This document shows positions 31,981 through 42,882 of a stretch of DNA of 64,000 nucleotides, piece after piece. Origin of the DNA: Ryuthela nishihirai (taxonomy: Eukaryota > Arthropoda > Arachnida > Araneae > Heptathelidae); assembly GCA_038380435.1 (NCBI GenBank), contig JAWZYU010000001.1:16906001-16970000 (forward strand). The letters run 5' to 3'. A program made the position numbers and the translations under genes. The notes beneath the pieces were generated by a model, which saw only the letters and a program-made list of their open reading frames with translations, was not told where the DNA came from and did not search any database. Every line of letters begins with the position of its first letter. The stretch's first letter is position 1.

Positions 31981-32311
31981 CGTCGAACAGACCACACAGG
32001 TCTCCTGAGAGGTGAGGTCTCCAACGCCGTCACCACCCGACCGGCAATCAAGCCGGCCAGCAGCGTCTTCAACCTCGGTTGGCTTCAGCAATGCTCCAGC
32101 CGGGGACCACCCCAACCGGCAAAACCTTGGAATGCTCCAGCTGGTGCCCACTACAGCCGACAAATCCTCTGGCCTGCTCCAGCTAGGGATCATCCCGACC
32201 GACAATGCCTCCTCAGCCGGGTTGCTGGGCCCTAGGCCCCCCCACCACGACAAGGTGGTCCCCTATCGGGGGGGAATAGGTAAGGACAATAAAATTATGA
32301 ATCTTCTAAAG

Positions 32312-32426
32312 CAAGGGTGGGCATTCCTTCCCGTGCGCGACCGAAGATTCGTCTCGTATTTTCCACTAGGACGGCCACGTCAATACGCATGCGCAGTGTA
32401 GATACGAAAACAATTGCCCACCCCTG
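32312..32426. mobile_element. hAT MITE with perfect 8-bp target duplication
   Basis: Inverted ends CAAGGGTGGGCA and TGCCCACCCCTG (11 of 12 match) enclose 115 bp. The 8-bp TTCTAAAG is present at 32304-32311 and 32427-32434, the duplication length expected of hAT transposases. It is non-coding and CpG-rich, with CGCATGCGCA, a word close to the NRF1 binding consensus. Confidence 0.9.
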
Positions 32427-32435
32427 TTCTAAAGC

Positions 32436-33170
32436 AATATCATTAACAGATGTGTTCGTCTTAGCATTCGCCTTAACTGTGGATAAAATATTCACACTTT
32501 ATTCTAACTAACCGAATCTACTCAGTTCATTCTGAGTAATACAATAATATTTAAACATATTTGCATTAGAAGTCTCTACATAAATATCGAGGAAATTTCT
32601 ATCTTGTCAGCGATCAGGAAAAAAAAAAAGCAGAAGTTGAAATTAAAAGTTCATGAGCGGTCGTAGCATTTCATCATTTAGAAGTGGTTAATAAGAGCAA
32701 TGACTCGGTCCAATTCACTTGTATAAAGCGAAGCACATAACTTCGGGACAAGAGAATGTTACTTCTAGCGTAAAGCTTTTAATTAAATTGCTAAACCTTA
32801 GGAGTCTTGAGAAAGCACTTGCCAAATACATGTGAGTTTCCAGCAGCATATTTAATCTGATTTCCGAGTAACGATCGATGCTTAAATCTACACTAATGCA
32901 CTCTAATTTTGTTCGTTGGCTGTCTCTTCGTTCTGTCCCGTTAGACTCCAACAGTAACCTTGGATTAGAGAGGATTGTGGAATGTAACCTTAGGAGATGC
33001 TGCGCGTGTACGGCTTGTTCCTATTTCCATATTTTAAAATTGAAATTGCAAATTAATTATATTACAAGTGATGGAATTTTTTTTGTGTGTGTGTGCTTCT
33101 GGCGAACTGATTGTATGAAACAAATGAAATGAAATAAGTCTATCAAATTCTTTGTGGGTTTAAAATTAAA
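32436..33170. other. No gene seen
   Basis: Unique sequence with short frames, none recognisable. Confidence 0.4.
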
Positions 33171-33177
33171 TCGAATG

Positions 33178-33350
33178 CGGGACCTGGGTTCGAGCCCTGG
33201 GTAAGGCATGGATGTTCGTGTTGTTTTTCTGCTGAGGTCCTGCCATCCTCTCAGACCTTCTACTATGGCATATAAACTGACAGGCTCCTGTCAGACCTCT
33301 GTGGTAAGCAGCTGCTTGAGGGGGTATTTATTTTTTTTATTTATTTAATT
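33178..33350 (+). mobile_element. SINE-2 copy, 5'-truncated
   Basis: Starts just before the B box (GGACCTGGGTTCGAGCC), and then the full body with both palindromes and GGGGGTATTTATTTTTTTTA. It is close to the copy at 24771, so fairly young. Confidence 0.9.
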
Positions 33351-33520
33351 TCATGTAAATTTCAGGTTTATTTTGAGATTGAGCCTGAAAATGGTAAATA
33401 ATGTTTGGAAACAAAAGTATAATTGATGATTTTCCTTCGATGATTTGCGATGCACTGGTCGTCAAGCAATCAAAGCACCTGTTCGAAATATAGAATTATA
33501 AAATACATTAAAATTTTTAA
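33351..33520. other. No gene seen
   Basis: AT-rich spacer. Confidence 0.35.
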
Positions 33521-33524
33521 AATA

Positions 33525-33758
33525 TACCTAAATTCCCATATTCGCCTTAAAAAGTAGAAAATGAAACTAAATCATATCGATGATGCTTAAGTCACTGAAT
33601 TCGTATTCAAAGAAAGATAGGGCGCCGACAATCATGTTAAGCAGGTAAATCGGCGCCCTATCTTCCTTTGAAATGAATACGAATTCAGTGACTGCTTGCA
33701 CCACCAATATGCTAAGCCTTATTTTCTACTTTTTAGGGCACATATGGGAAAATAGGTA
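33525..33758. repeat. Long hairpin, 234 bp
   Basis: The outer arms (33525-33562 and 33721-33758) pair with a few mismatches. The inner arms (33591-33628 and 33650-33692) pair nearly perfectly, with short bulges, and include AAAGATAGGGCGCCGA. The terminal loop is about 21 nt. No TA or 8-bp target duplication was found at the ends. This could be a MITE of unknown type or a hairpin-RNA locus. Confidence 0.85.
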
Positions 33759-33889
33759 TTTATTTAGTTTTTTAATTTATTTATATTTTTTCTTTGCCAC
33801 TGAAAACACTTACTTTCAAAAAGTTTCATTTCATATATGACTCATAAACATAGACCATGTTTTTCTTCCTCTGTTTTTTGAATCATGTT

Positions 33890-35030
33890 TAAAGCAGACG
33901 TTGGAGACGTCACAAACTTTAAATTGAGATATAACTGCGCGAAAATCCTCCTCTTTTTCTGGGTGGTTGAGAGGGGGATTCGAAACAGCCTACACCAGTT
34001 CTCATATGAGCTTTCACTTGACAACTAATTCATAATCGTAGGCCCTCGCGTTTGGAAGATATTACGTAACAATCTTTTTATACTACTCCTCATTTAGGGG
34101 AGGGAACAGGGGTTGAAATTTGTTTTACCCTGTAATGTTTTCCATGTCAAAGGCTTTCATTTGGCGCTTAGCTTGTTTCTTTTGGCCCAGTGTTCAGAAG
34201 ATTCCCCGCCCTGCCCACGGTCAGTATGAGACACCGATGGGCTTGGAAAGGCCGCCGTTCGTCGGATGGGACGTTAAGCCGTGGCCCCATGTGCGGGAGA
34301 ACCATACCCTGTGCACGTTAAAGAACACGCTGTATGGCCTTGACGGGAGGCTACCATCTGTCTCCCAACAGCTGTTCCAGTGGGTCCCCTCCCCAACCTT
34401 CTCTGAGACTTCGAGGTCCATGTGATATGGCCATTTATCCCATGGTGTGCAAAAAACTGCTGCTCAGAGGTAAAACAACCCAACCCGAAGATATAAAGAA
34501 AAAATCGTTTTCATACTGCCACTTTTTAAGGGGTAAAGAAGGAAGGGGATGGAAATTTTTTACCTGTAAAATTCGCATGTCACAAGATTTCATGTCACGC
34601 GCTGCTTGTTAATTCCGGTCTCTCGCGTTCCGAAGATATAGCGAAACAATCGTTTTCATATTTCGCCTTTTTTTAGGGGGGGAATAAAGCATAAGAGGGT
34701 TTAATTATGTATAGTCTATGACACACTTCGCGTTATAAGCTTTCATTTGACGCATAACATGTTACTTTCAGCACTCGCGTTCTGCAGAATTAGCGGAAAT
34801 TCGTTCCATATTTCCCCTTTTTTAGGAGAGAAGTATGAATGAAGGATCAAATTTTTTATAGCCTGTAACACTTCCCGTGTCATAAGGATTCATTTTACAC
34901 ATAAATCAATAAATTTGTCAGTTGCATTCGAAAGATATGGTGGAAGAACCGTTTTGGCATATCCACAAACCAACGAATGTCAAGCGAAACGCAATAGGAA
35001 GATAGGTAAAAAGGAAAGATAACTAGCTAG
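33890..35030 (+). repeat. Tandem-subunit interspersed repeat, copy 2
   Basis: Diverged units of about 155 bp repeat CTCGCGTTC-GAAGATAT, CAATCGTTTTCATAT, CCTTTTTTAGGGG, CCTGTAA-ACTTC and AAGCTTTCATTTGACGC. The right end has CAAACCAACG, CAAGCGAAACGCAA and AGGAAGATAGGTAAA, which matches the minus-strand copy at 7110. A SINE-1 (34202-34483) interrupts one unit. Confidence 0.75.
34202..34483 (+). mobile_element. SINE-1 copy, 5'-truncated
   Basis: Starts at CCCCGCCCTGCCCACGGTC, lacking the head, and ends AACAACCCAACC. GAAGAT occurs on both flanks, but it is also a word of the host repeat, so the duplication is uncertain. Confidence 0.92.
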
Positions 35031-35134
35031 TGTCTAAAAAAAAATAGAGGAGAGAACCAAGAAACTCGATCAAAACCAGAAAACACCAAAGGGCCCCCTG
35101 TAAATACTTATAACCTACTGAACATAACAATCAG

Positions 35135-35520
35135 GGGTGGGTTGTTTTACCTCTGAGCGGCACTTTTTTGCACACCATGGGCTAAATGGCCAGGTCACAT
35201 GGACCCCGAAGGCTCAGAGAAGGTTGAGGGAGGGCACCCACTGGAACAGCTGTTGGGGGACAGATGGTAGCCTCCCGTCAAGGCCATCCAGCGTGTTCTT
35301 TAACGTGAACAGGGTATGGCTCTCCCGCACACGGGGCCACGGTTTAACGTCCCATCCGACGGACGGCGGCCTTTCAAAGCCCATCGGTGTCCCCTACTAA
35401 CCGTGGGCAGGGCAGGGAATTTTGCGGAGATAAATCTCAACGCTGACCCAGCTGGGACTCGAACCTGGGAACTACAGATTACGAGCCTGGCACGCTACCG
35501 ACTGAGCCACCCCCGCCCCC
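35135..35520 (-). mobile_element. SINE-1 copy, full length, minus
   Basis: Complete. Perfect 12-bp target duplication (CATAACAATCAG) at 35123-35134 and 35521-35532. Confidence 0.96.
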
Positions 35521-35532
35521 CATAACAATCAG

Positions 35533-36410
35533 ACTATCGATACTAAATATGCACCAAAATATGCACCCAAAAATGTTTTTAATATCGGGTATTACAAATG
35601 CGCGAAAAGTAATGTTCCTTATGTTCGCAGTAAGGTATCAAAATAGTTGTTTGTCGAGTAACACACATTCCAGGGTTTTGATCGCAGTTCTTGATCTCGG
35701 ATTTGATTTTAACGGATTTCGTTGTTCACGAAAATGTTTTGAGTCATGCCTAACCAAGAGCGTGGTCATTTTTAGACAGAGATATTTATTCACTGTCATT
35801 AGTATACATAACACAGATAAAAATAGATAAATATTTGATATCGACGGTGAACTAAAATGAATATTTCCCCAACAGATAAAAAATAGATTATTTACATCTG
35901 GCACAAACAGCTAATAGCTCATCTGTAGGAAATATAGATGAGCATCATTTTCCATACATAAAATGTTGTCACAGTAGTACAGATGTAAAATATTGTGAGA
36001 ATATCACTTTTATCGAAATGGAACAATTCCAATTGTTTCGTAATGAGTCACTAACCACTAGTTTATCTGCAATTTGATTTCTCATCGAGAAATGGTACCT
36101 CTGCCTTTTATGCATATAAAAAGATCTGCAATAAATCGTTGTATAGACGTTCTTATATGTATATTTGATTTTGAAGATAAATATCGTAGGTTAGATGATG
36201 GCTTATCTTGGAAGATCGGCATATGGTCGGTAGAGGTCACCTGCGACGCAAAGATGCAGAAACGTAGACAGGGTAATAGCGGATAGGTTGGGCACAAGAT
36301 GGAGCTTTGTGATTTCTGTTGAGGAAAAATTCGAGCAATAGTTTGAACTCACAGTGTTCTGAAGCCTTACGGTATTAACAATAAATGTTTCCCTATTACT
36401 CGTATTACAT
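35533..36410. other. No gene seen
   Basis: Unique sequence. Frames of 70-93 codons occur on both strands but carry no recognisable domain. Confidence 0.45.
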
Positions 36411-36426
36411 CTGATAATGATTGATT

Positions 36427-36806
36427 TGGGCGGGGGTGGCTCAGTCGGTAGCGCGCCACGCTCGTAATCTGTAGTTCCCAGGTTCGAGTCCCAGCTGGGT
36501 CAGCGTTGAGATTTATCTCCGCAAAATTCCCCGCCCTGCCCACGGTCAGTAGGGGACACCGATGGGCTTGGTAAAGGCCACCGCCCGTCGGATGGGACGT
36601 TAAGCCGTGGCACCGTGTGCGGGTGAGCCATACCCTGTGCACGTTAAAGAACACACTGGATGGCCTTGACGGGAGTCTGTCTCCCAACAGCTGCTCCAGT
36701 TGGTCCCCTTCCCCAACCTTCTCTGAGCCTTCGGAGTCCTTGTGGCCTGGCCATTTAGCCCATGGTGTGCAAAAAAGTGTCGCTCAGAGGTAAAACAACC
36801 CAATCC
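36427..36806 (+). mobile_element. SINE-1 copy, full length
   Basis: Complete apart from an internal loss of 8 bp (GGGAGTCTGTCTCC). Perfect 13-bp target duplication (ATAATGATTGATT) at 36414-36426 and 36807-36819. Confidence 0.95.
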
Positions 36807-37093
36807 ATAATGATTGATTGCAGCAGAAGAACAGATATTGGAACAAATAGATATCAGTTACTCACTGCATTCTGATACAATCAGCATTTTTCAGTGGATA
36901 AGTCCACGATTATATCGCATTTTAAAAGGAAGCATCTCGTGAAGATTTCGAAGTTTTCGGGTAAAAAAAGATACTGGAAAATTTCTCGTGTCCTATACTA
37001 GCGTAATTAAAAATTTACCTATTTCTTGCTTTCTTTTTTGGTTTCGCCTATTTGCCATACATACATTTTCAAGAACTTATCCCAGCAATCCGA

Positions 37094-37394
37094 TATCTCC
37101 GCAAAATTCCCCGCCCTGTCCACGGTCAGTAGGGGACACCGATGGGCTTGGAAAGGCCGCCATCCGTCGGATGGGACGTTAAGCCGTGGCCCCGTGTGCG
37201 GGAGAGACATACCCTGTGCACGTTAAAGAACACGCTGGATGGCCTTGACGGGAGGCTACCATCTGTCTCCCAACAGCTGTTCCAGTGGGTCCCCTCCCCC
37301 AACCTTCTCTGAGCCTTCGGGGTCCATATGACCTGGCCATTTAGCCCATGGTGTGCAAAAAAGTGCCGCTCAGAGGTAAAACAACCCAACCCAA
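37094..37394 (+). mobile_element. SINE-1 copy, 5'-truncated
   Basis: Starts at TATCTCCGCAAAATTCC, so only the tRNA head is missing. Perfect 13-bp target duplication (CCCAGCAATCCGA) at 37081-37093 and 37395-37407. The tail has two extra AACCC units. Confidence 0.95.
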
Positions 37395-37409
37395 CCCAGC
37401 AATCCGAGA

Positions 37410-38280
37410 GGGTCCATTTGTCGTGAACAATTATTAAATTCAATGTAGGTTTTTAATTGTACTGTTTACTTCAAAAGGTATTAGCTGTGGGATATGTCTA
37501 TGATAATGTCACTATTTATACCAAATCTCCAAAATCATGATATTATTTCATTTCATGTCTTATCTCATCGATTTAAACTCTCTAATCGCCGAGGCTTATA
37601 TATCATCAATCATCGGAACCAATGTAAATGCGGGATGATGGATGATTATGCTGTGGAGGTTGCAACAATGTTTCAGCTGTGTAAAAACCTTTCTTGGAAA
37701 ATATATACACCGAGCGAATGTCATTTCTCTTGGCGCATCTTAGCTGTCAATTCTTTATGAGATTTTTGTTCTGTTGATTTTTTTTGGTTTGGGGGATCTA
37801 CAGGACTGATTTTTAAAAAAACTCATTGCTATTCCAGAGTGAAGTTCACGATCCTTGGAGGAATAATTCTGAGTTGCACAGAGAAGTTTGTTATGAGCAT
37901 TAATTTTACTTTTCTTCAATCTCTCCTGTTGGAGAAGATCAAATGGTGTGAATTATTGGGTAGGAGAGATTTAAAGTTAAATGATACATAATGAAGGGGA
38001 ATCATATTTCAGTAGGAACGTCAAGATTTAAGAAACTGATTATTCCATCTGAAATATGCAGTTTATTTAATTTGCGGAAATAAATTAAAATAGTCTTTAA
38101 TAAATTTAATACAGCATTTCAAATCCCTCTCAAGCCTTTAAGTTCTTCTACCATTCATACGATCCACAATTTTTTGTTTCGATATTCTAGTAAATTCTTG
38201 ATTGTCATTTCGATTACATGCGAAGTCGACATGCTACAATAGCTTTATAAAGTGTCTATTTAGTTGTTATTTTACCAGTT
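37410..38280. other. No gene seen
   Basis: Unique AT-rich sequence. An 88-codon plus frame at 37494 has no recognisable domain. Confidence 0.45.
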
Positions 38281-38283
38281 ATG

Positions 38284-38515
38284 GCCGCCGTCCGTCAAAT
38301 GGTACGTTAAGCCGTGTCTTCAAATGAAGGAAATTATTCCCTGTGCATGTTAAAGACACTCTCGATGGCCTTGACAGGAGGCTTCCATCTGCATCCTAAC
38401 AGCTGTCCAGTGAATGCCCTATCCCAACTTCCTCTTATCCCTTGTGATCGGGCTTTTTATCTCATTCGGTGCAAAAAACGTTTCACTGAAAGATAAAACT
38501 ATCCAACTCAACCTG
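38284..38515 (+). mobile_element. SINE-1 copy, old, 5'-truncated
   Basis: Starts at GGCCGCCGTCCGTCAAATGG and keeps ACTCTCGATGGCCTTGACAG and AACAGCTGTCCAGTG. The tail is AACTATCCAACTCAACC. Many substitutions and a missing GAGCCTTCGGGG segment mark an old copy. Confidence 0.85.
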
Positions 38516-38785
38516 TTATCCATAAATGCTTTCAGTAACTTTAGAAGTAAGGAAAAAAACGTCAGAAGTTAAAAACGTACGAAGAAATTGTTAATTTCGT
38601 TTTACATTTTTCATCTGCAGCCTCCTAAATTCAACAGCGTCTGTTTTTTGAGTGAGTAAGCTTTGGTCAAGATAAATCTTCATAAAATATACTTAGCCAG
38701 TTGAAAGATCCAATTTTTAATTCGAATTTTCTCCAACTGTTAATATTTCCAGAAGGTATTACTGTGATACATATAAAAAAAAATA

Positions 38786-38968
38786 CTCTTCAGGCGTCAC
38801 GTTTGCCATAGAGGTCTGACAGTGACCTCTCGGTATAATACGCTGTCGGGTATTATTACGATTTTATCCCTTTAATTTATTTTATTGATCTCCTACTGTG
38901 ACATATAAACTGACAGGCTCCTGTCAGACCTCTGTGGCAAGCAGCTGCTTGAGGGGGTATTTATTTTT
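38786..38968. mobile_element. Two SINE-2 3' fragments in inverted arrangement
   Basis: A minus fragment (TTTGCCATAGAGGTCTGACA, from about 38790) faces a plus fragment (ACTGACAGGCTCCTGTCAGA through GAGGGGGTATTTATTTTTTA, to 38968). The two share the GAGGTCTGACAG / CTGTCAGACCTC words head to head. No tRNA head is present in either. Confidence 0.75.
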
Positions 38969-38969
38969 T

Positions 38970-39655
38970 ATTTATACTAACACGGTCCAATTAAACTTTT
39001 TTAGCCTTCTATATGACTTTGAAATTAGCAATGTGGCCCCCTAATGCTAATAACTCTGATGCACAATGTCCTCAGTTGAAGATTGAACAGTTAATTGACT
39101 GGTAGTGAACACCAAATAACACTGTCACTGAGAAGTAATTGATTACAGTTCACTTTATTTGAGTGTTCACAGGTTTGATGACTTTTATTCAGTGGTGGCT
39201 CGTCATAAAGGGCCAGATCCCACCAACATTTCTGTAACATATATATATATACTAAAATATTGAATTCCTAATTGGAATAAATAATAAAAATAATATTTTA
39301 CATGGATATATGTTTTCTGAAATATCTTTCGCATTTTATTTCATTTCAATAAGTATTTGGTAAAGTAATTACACTCGAAACTGTCTTGCGTCGTTTTAAT
39401 TATCAGCGCAAAATATTACGGGACAAGCTTTAAGTGTGCCGCACTGCTTACAACCAGTGCAAGTTGAAACGAGGGCTTGGCAGCTGTGAAACGGGCACAC
39501 AACAGTTACAATACGTAGAAATCATATCATTGATTAAAGCGCCACCTTTAAGGTTTGTTGGAAACTCAGTGATGGATGAGTCACCATTAATGGTGCCTTC
39601 GAGTAAGTAATATTTCATTATACATTAAAATATGTTAGTTATATATATTAGTAAT
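38970..39655. other. No gene seen
   Basis: Unique AT-rich sequence with a short TA run near 39237. Confidence 0.4.
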
Positions 39656-39662
39656 ATGTTGT

Positions 39663-40050
39663 TGGGTTGGGTTGTTTTACCTCTGAGCGGCACTTTTTTG
39701 CACACCATGGGCTAAATGGTCAGGTTACATGGATCCCGAAGGCTCAGAGAAGGTTGGGGGAGGGGACCCACTGGAATAGCTGTTGGAAGACAGATGGTAG
39801 CCTCCCGTCAAGGCCATCCAACGTGTTCTTTAACGTGCACAGGGTATGTCTCTCCCGCACACGGAGCCACGGCTTAACGTCCCATCCGACGGACGGCGGC
39901 CTTTCCAAGCCCATCGGTGTCCCCTACTGACCGTGGGCAGGGCGGGGAATTTTGAGGAGATAAATCTCAACGCTGACCCAGCTGGGACTCGAATCTGGGA
40001 ACTACAGATTACGAGCCTGGCGCGCTACCGACTGAGCCACCCCCACCCCG
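39663..40050 (-). mobile_element. SINE-1 copy, full length, minus
   Basis: Complete from GGGTTGGGTTGTTTTACC to CTGAGCCACCCCCACCCC. No target duplication is visible, which may mean the flank was altered after insertion. Confidence 0.94.
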
Positions 40051-40054
40051 AAAA

Positions 40055-41900
40055 TTTAAACAGACACTGAGATTTTAGAGTTTGAGAAATACAATAGCTA
40101 CTAATAAAACCATGTTGGATGATAATTAATACGTTTGCTTGAAGAAGAAAATGGCACTCCAATCGGTATCATACTGGCTGTTGAAAACAATTTGAGTAGA
40201 GCTACCTAATTTGAATGTCTGTGAGTGTGATGGAAATTTTAAACTGAAATTTCCCATTCTGGAAATAAACGCGAATACTGAATTAAGTAATAGATGAGTC
40301 TAAATATTTAAATTAGGCATCTAAAATTAGGTTTACATATTTATATATATATAATGAGATGATAGGGGAGGAAGGAGCCGTGTGAATGCTAGCAATGGTT
40401 ATAGAGGCAAAAAAATATTAAACTTATTTATGTTTCATAAATTTTTCAAGAATTTTTTAAAACCTGCAAAACGGAGGGGAATATGTTTTTAATGTATTGG
40501 AAATCCATTCTCTTGACCCTCTCCCTCGATTTTTTTCTAGATCTGGGCCTGCTCTTGGGTATAGTTTTCAATATTTAAGGAATTCCGTTTTATTCATGCA
40601 AAAAAATTCAAACAAGATAGCTACCATAATATTTTTCAGTAATTCCAGCAGAGAAAAAAAAAGGAATAAAATGTAGATTATTATTTAAATAATCTTTTAT
40701 TTTCAAGTATACTAATACAACTCACATTTAAAATATTGCAACGGAAAGCGAATCTGCAATTTGTTTAGAATAGCTTACTGATGTTTTCAAGAAGGTTTTT
40801 GGTATGCATGAATTGTGATAAATAGGTGTATTTCAGAGATGTAAACGTGGATGAGAAAGATCCTCTATGGGTTATGATTAGTTTTTTGAATTTCGAAAAT
40901 CTTTGTAACGGATTTATTATCGCGGTAGAATACGGTTAATTTGATGCGCAGTCTACAGATCTGTGTGCTGTTTTGAGGTTAATATAGCCGCATTAATATG
41001 ATAGAGTATTGCGCACTAATACAGTTCTTTGAGTTATAATGTTGTCAATGGTAGTCTGTAGATTTCTGTTCCTTGTCTCTAATGATAAGAACATTTATTC
41101 ATTCAAACAGTTTATTCCAGAAAATCGGCAATAAGACCTAGTGATTGGATTATTTATTCCCAGTTGTTTTCGTAACTGCGGAATAAATATGGGCCAGGCC
41201 AAAGTGAAGGTTCCTTCCTCCATTTTGGCATTAAACTTAAAAAAAAAATTGTTGTTTTTTTGTTTTAGTTTTTATACAATTTTTTTTTATCTTTGGAGAT
41301 AGTGGGACGCCGTTCTATCACGTCCCACCCCATTTCCAATAATGGTAATAATACTAACTCGAGTAAATGTAAAACTACGCCATCTGGTACGAATCTTATT
41401 CATACCCTTACACCAACTGAAAATCCAAGCAGCAGCAATGTTTGTGCTTGATTTCTTGAAATCTCGGGTAATATTTAAAACAAATATATTTTCAGAACAA
41501 TTGAAAATATTTCTACAGAAAACGAGTGCACCAAATACCTACACAGGAAGACCAGTTCAGATTAATTCTCCCTCTTGTGCAGAAGTTCACTAGTGGGGTA
41601 TTAATAGTGAATTTCCCGTTGAAGTTTAATAGGTCTGTGAATCTCCCTCTACCCCCATTCTGCAATTATGCAAGGATAAAAATAAAAATGGTTTTATATT
41701 TAAACCAGTTTTGTTAAGTATTTGTCGACACAATTATGTTTCAGTACAACACGGACTTCTGGGTGGAAAGTTGTGTTAAAAATTTGAGGGCAATACAATA
41801 TTTTGGTAATCTCCTAATGTGAAGTACGGATGCAATAGGTATGAGAAATTATATAATAAATATCATAAATGAATAAATTATGTAATATATACATACATAC
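40055..41900. other. AT-rich unique DNA, no gene
   Basis: No coding region can be supported. Frames of 60-83 codons near 41342 are unrecognisable. There is a small hairpin GTGGGACG/CGTCCCAC at 41302-41328. Confidence 0.5.
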
Positions 41901-41919
41901 GTACCAAATGAAAAGAAGT

Positions 41920-41990
41920 TGTAATGCTCTTATGACATAAGTTAGGGCTCTTATGACATAAGCTAGGGCTCTTATGACATAAGCTCCGTG
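41920..41990. repeat. 22-bp triple tandem repeat
   Basis: GGGCTCTTATGACATAAGCTA-type units, three in a row. Each contains the near-palindrome CTTATGACATAAG. Confidence 0.85.
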
Positions 41991-41999
41991 GGGTGGTGG

Positions 42000-42415
42000 G
42001 ATTCCGGTCATCTTATGCGAAATCTCAAACTTGTCTACCTGCTTTGAAATCCAAAACGTTATTTTTGTACAATTTTATTTTAGCGCGTAATATATAATGA
42101 TATGTAACGTTGAAAATAGATTTAAAAAACAATTATAAAATGTTTTTCCTCATGAAAATCACATTAATTTTCCTCTCCGGTGGAATATTTTGGTAATTGG
42201 GAAATCCTACCCAAGTCTTATTCTCAGACTCCCCTAAGCCGAATTCTCATCACTCACCTTCCAACCCCAGAGACTGAATATTCTCGTACTCCACCCCACG
42301 AAACTAAATCCTGGGGTACGTGCCACGTGCCTGACATAAGTTACAACATAGATATATATGAAAATTTTATTACACGTGTATATATATATATGTAATTTTC
42401 CTAACCAATCGATGT
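42000..42415. other. No gene seen
   Basis: Partly pyrimidine-rich (42205-42300) unique sequence. No gene recognised. Confidence 0.4.
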
Positions 42416-42424
42416 TCCTTTTTT

Positions 42425-42498
42425 CACCGAGGACAGAATCGGGTTTAGCGAAGAAAATCGCCGACATAGCGCACTGCCATCTGAGCCATCACCGCCTC
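42425..42498 (-). mobile_element. Fourth tRNA-like head, uncertain
   Basis: On the minus strand, GGCGGTGATGGCTCAGATGG then CAGTGCGC has a good A-box form (TGGCTCAGATGG), different from SINE-1 and SINE-2. The B-box position (ACCCGATTCTG) is poor. A single copy is seen. It could be a decayed tRNA or the head of another SINE family. Confidence 0.35.
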
Positions 42499-42882
42499 TG
42501 CCTAGTCGGTTTCTCTGGACACCCCCTTATCTATTTCACTCCTTTTATTACTCTAAAAAGCACCTACCGACAACTAAGTCTGGTGTATGGCCGGCCTTCC
42601 ATCCTTTCTCATTTTTACATACTTTGAGTCGCCGTATTGACCCCTTTCATCGCAACTCCTAACTCTAATCAGAAAAAAATCCCTAGGCGTTCTCCGTAAC
42701 CGCAAAGCGGTAATGTAGCATTTGGTTCGTGTGTACTCCTTACAGTTTTGTATTTTGTAGGCGTTTGGCAGTTCATAGTGTCTTGAAAAGCTGTGTTCTT
42801 TCCTCTTAAATTTCATTCCTCTCTTTGAAACACCACAGGTATTGTACTGTAGTCTTATTTCCTCGCATTTACTGTTAAGATC

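Larger units (their letters stand above)
29719..32290. repeat. GC-rich composite repeat of three blocks, unclassified
   Basis: A GC-rich island in AT-rich DNA. Three blocks each end in a small hairpin (such as CCACGACAAGGTGG), a run of G, and the junction AATAGGTAAGGACAA (about 30431-30462, 31610-31646, 32262-32288). The first and third blocks share their first 340 bp at a constant offset of 1,740 bp. No long frame or domain is recognisable on either strand. Candidates are promoter monomers at the 5' end of a LINE, or two long terminal repeats around a short interior. I cannot decide. Confidence 0.75.
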
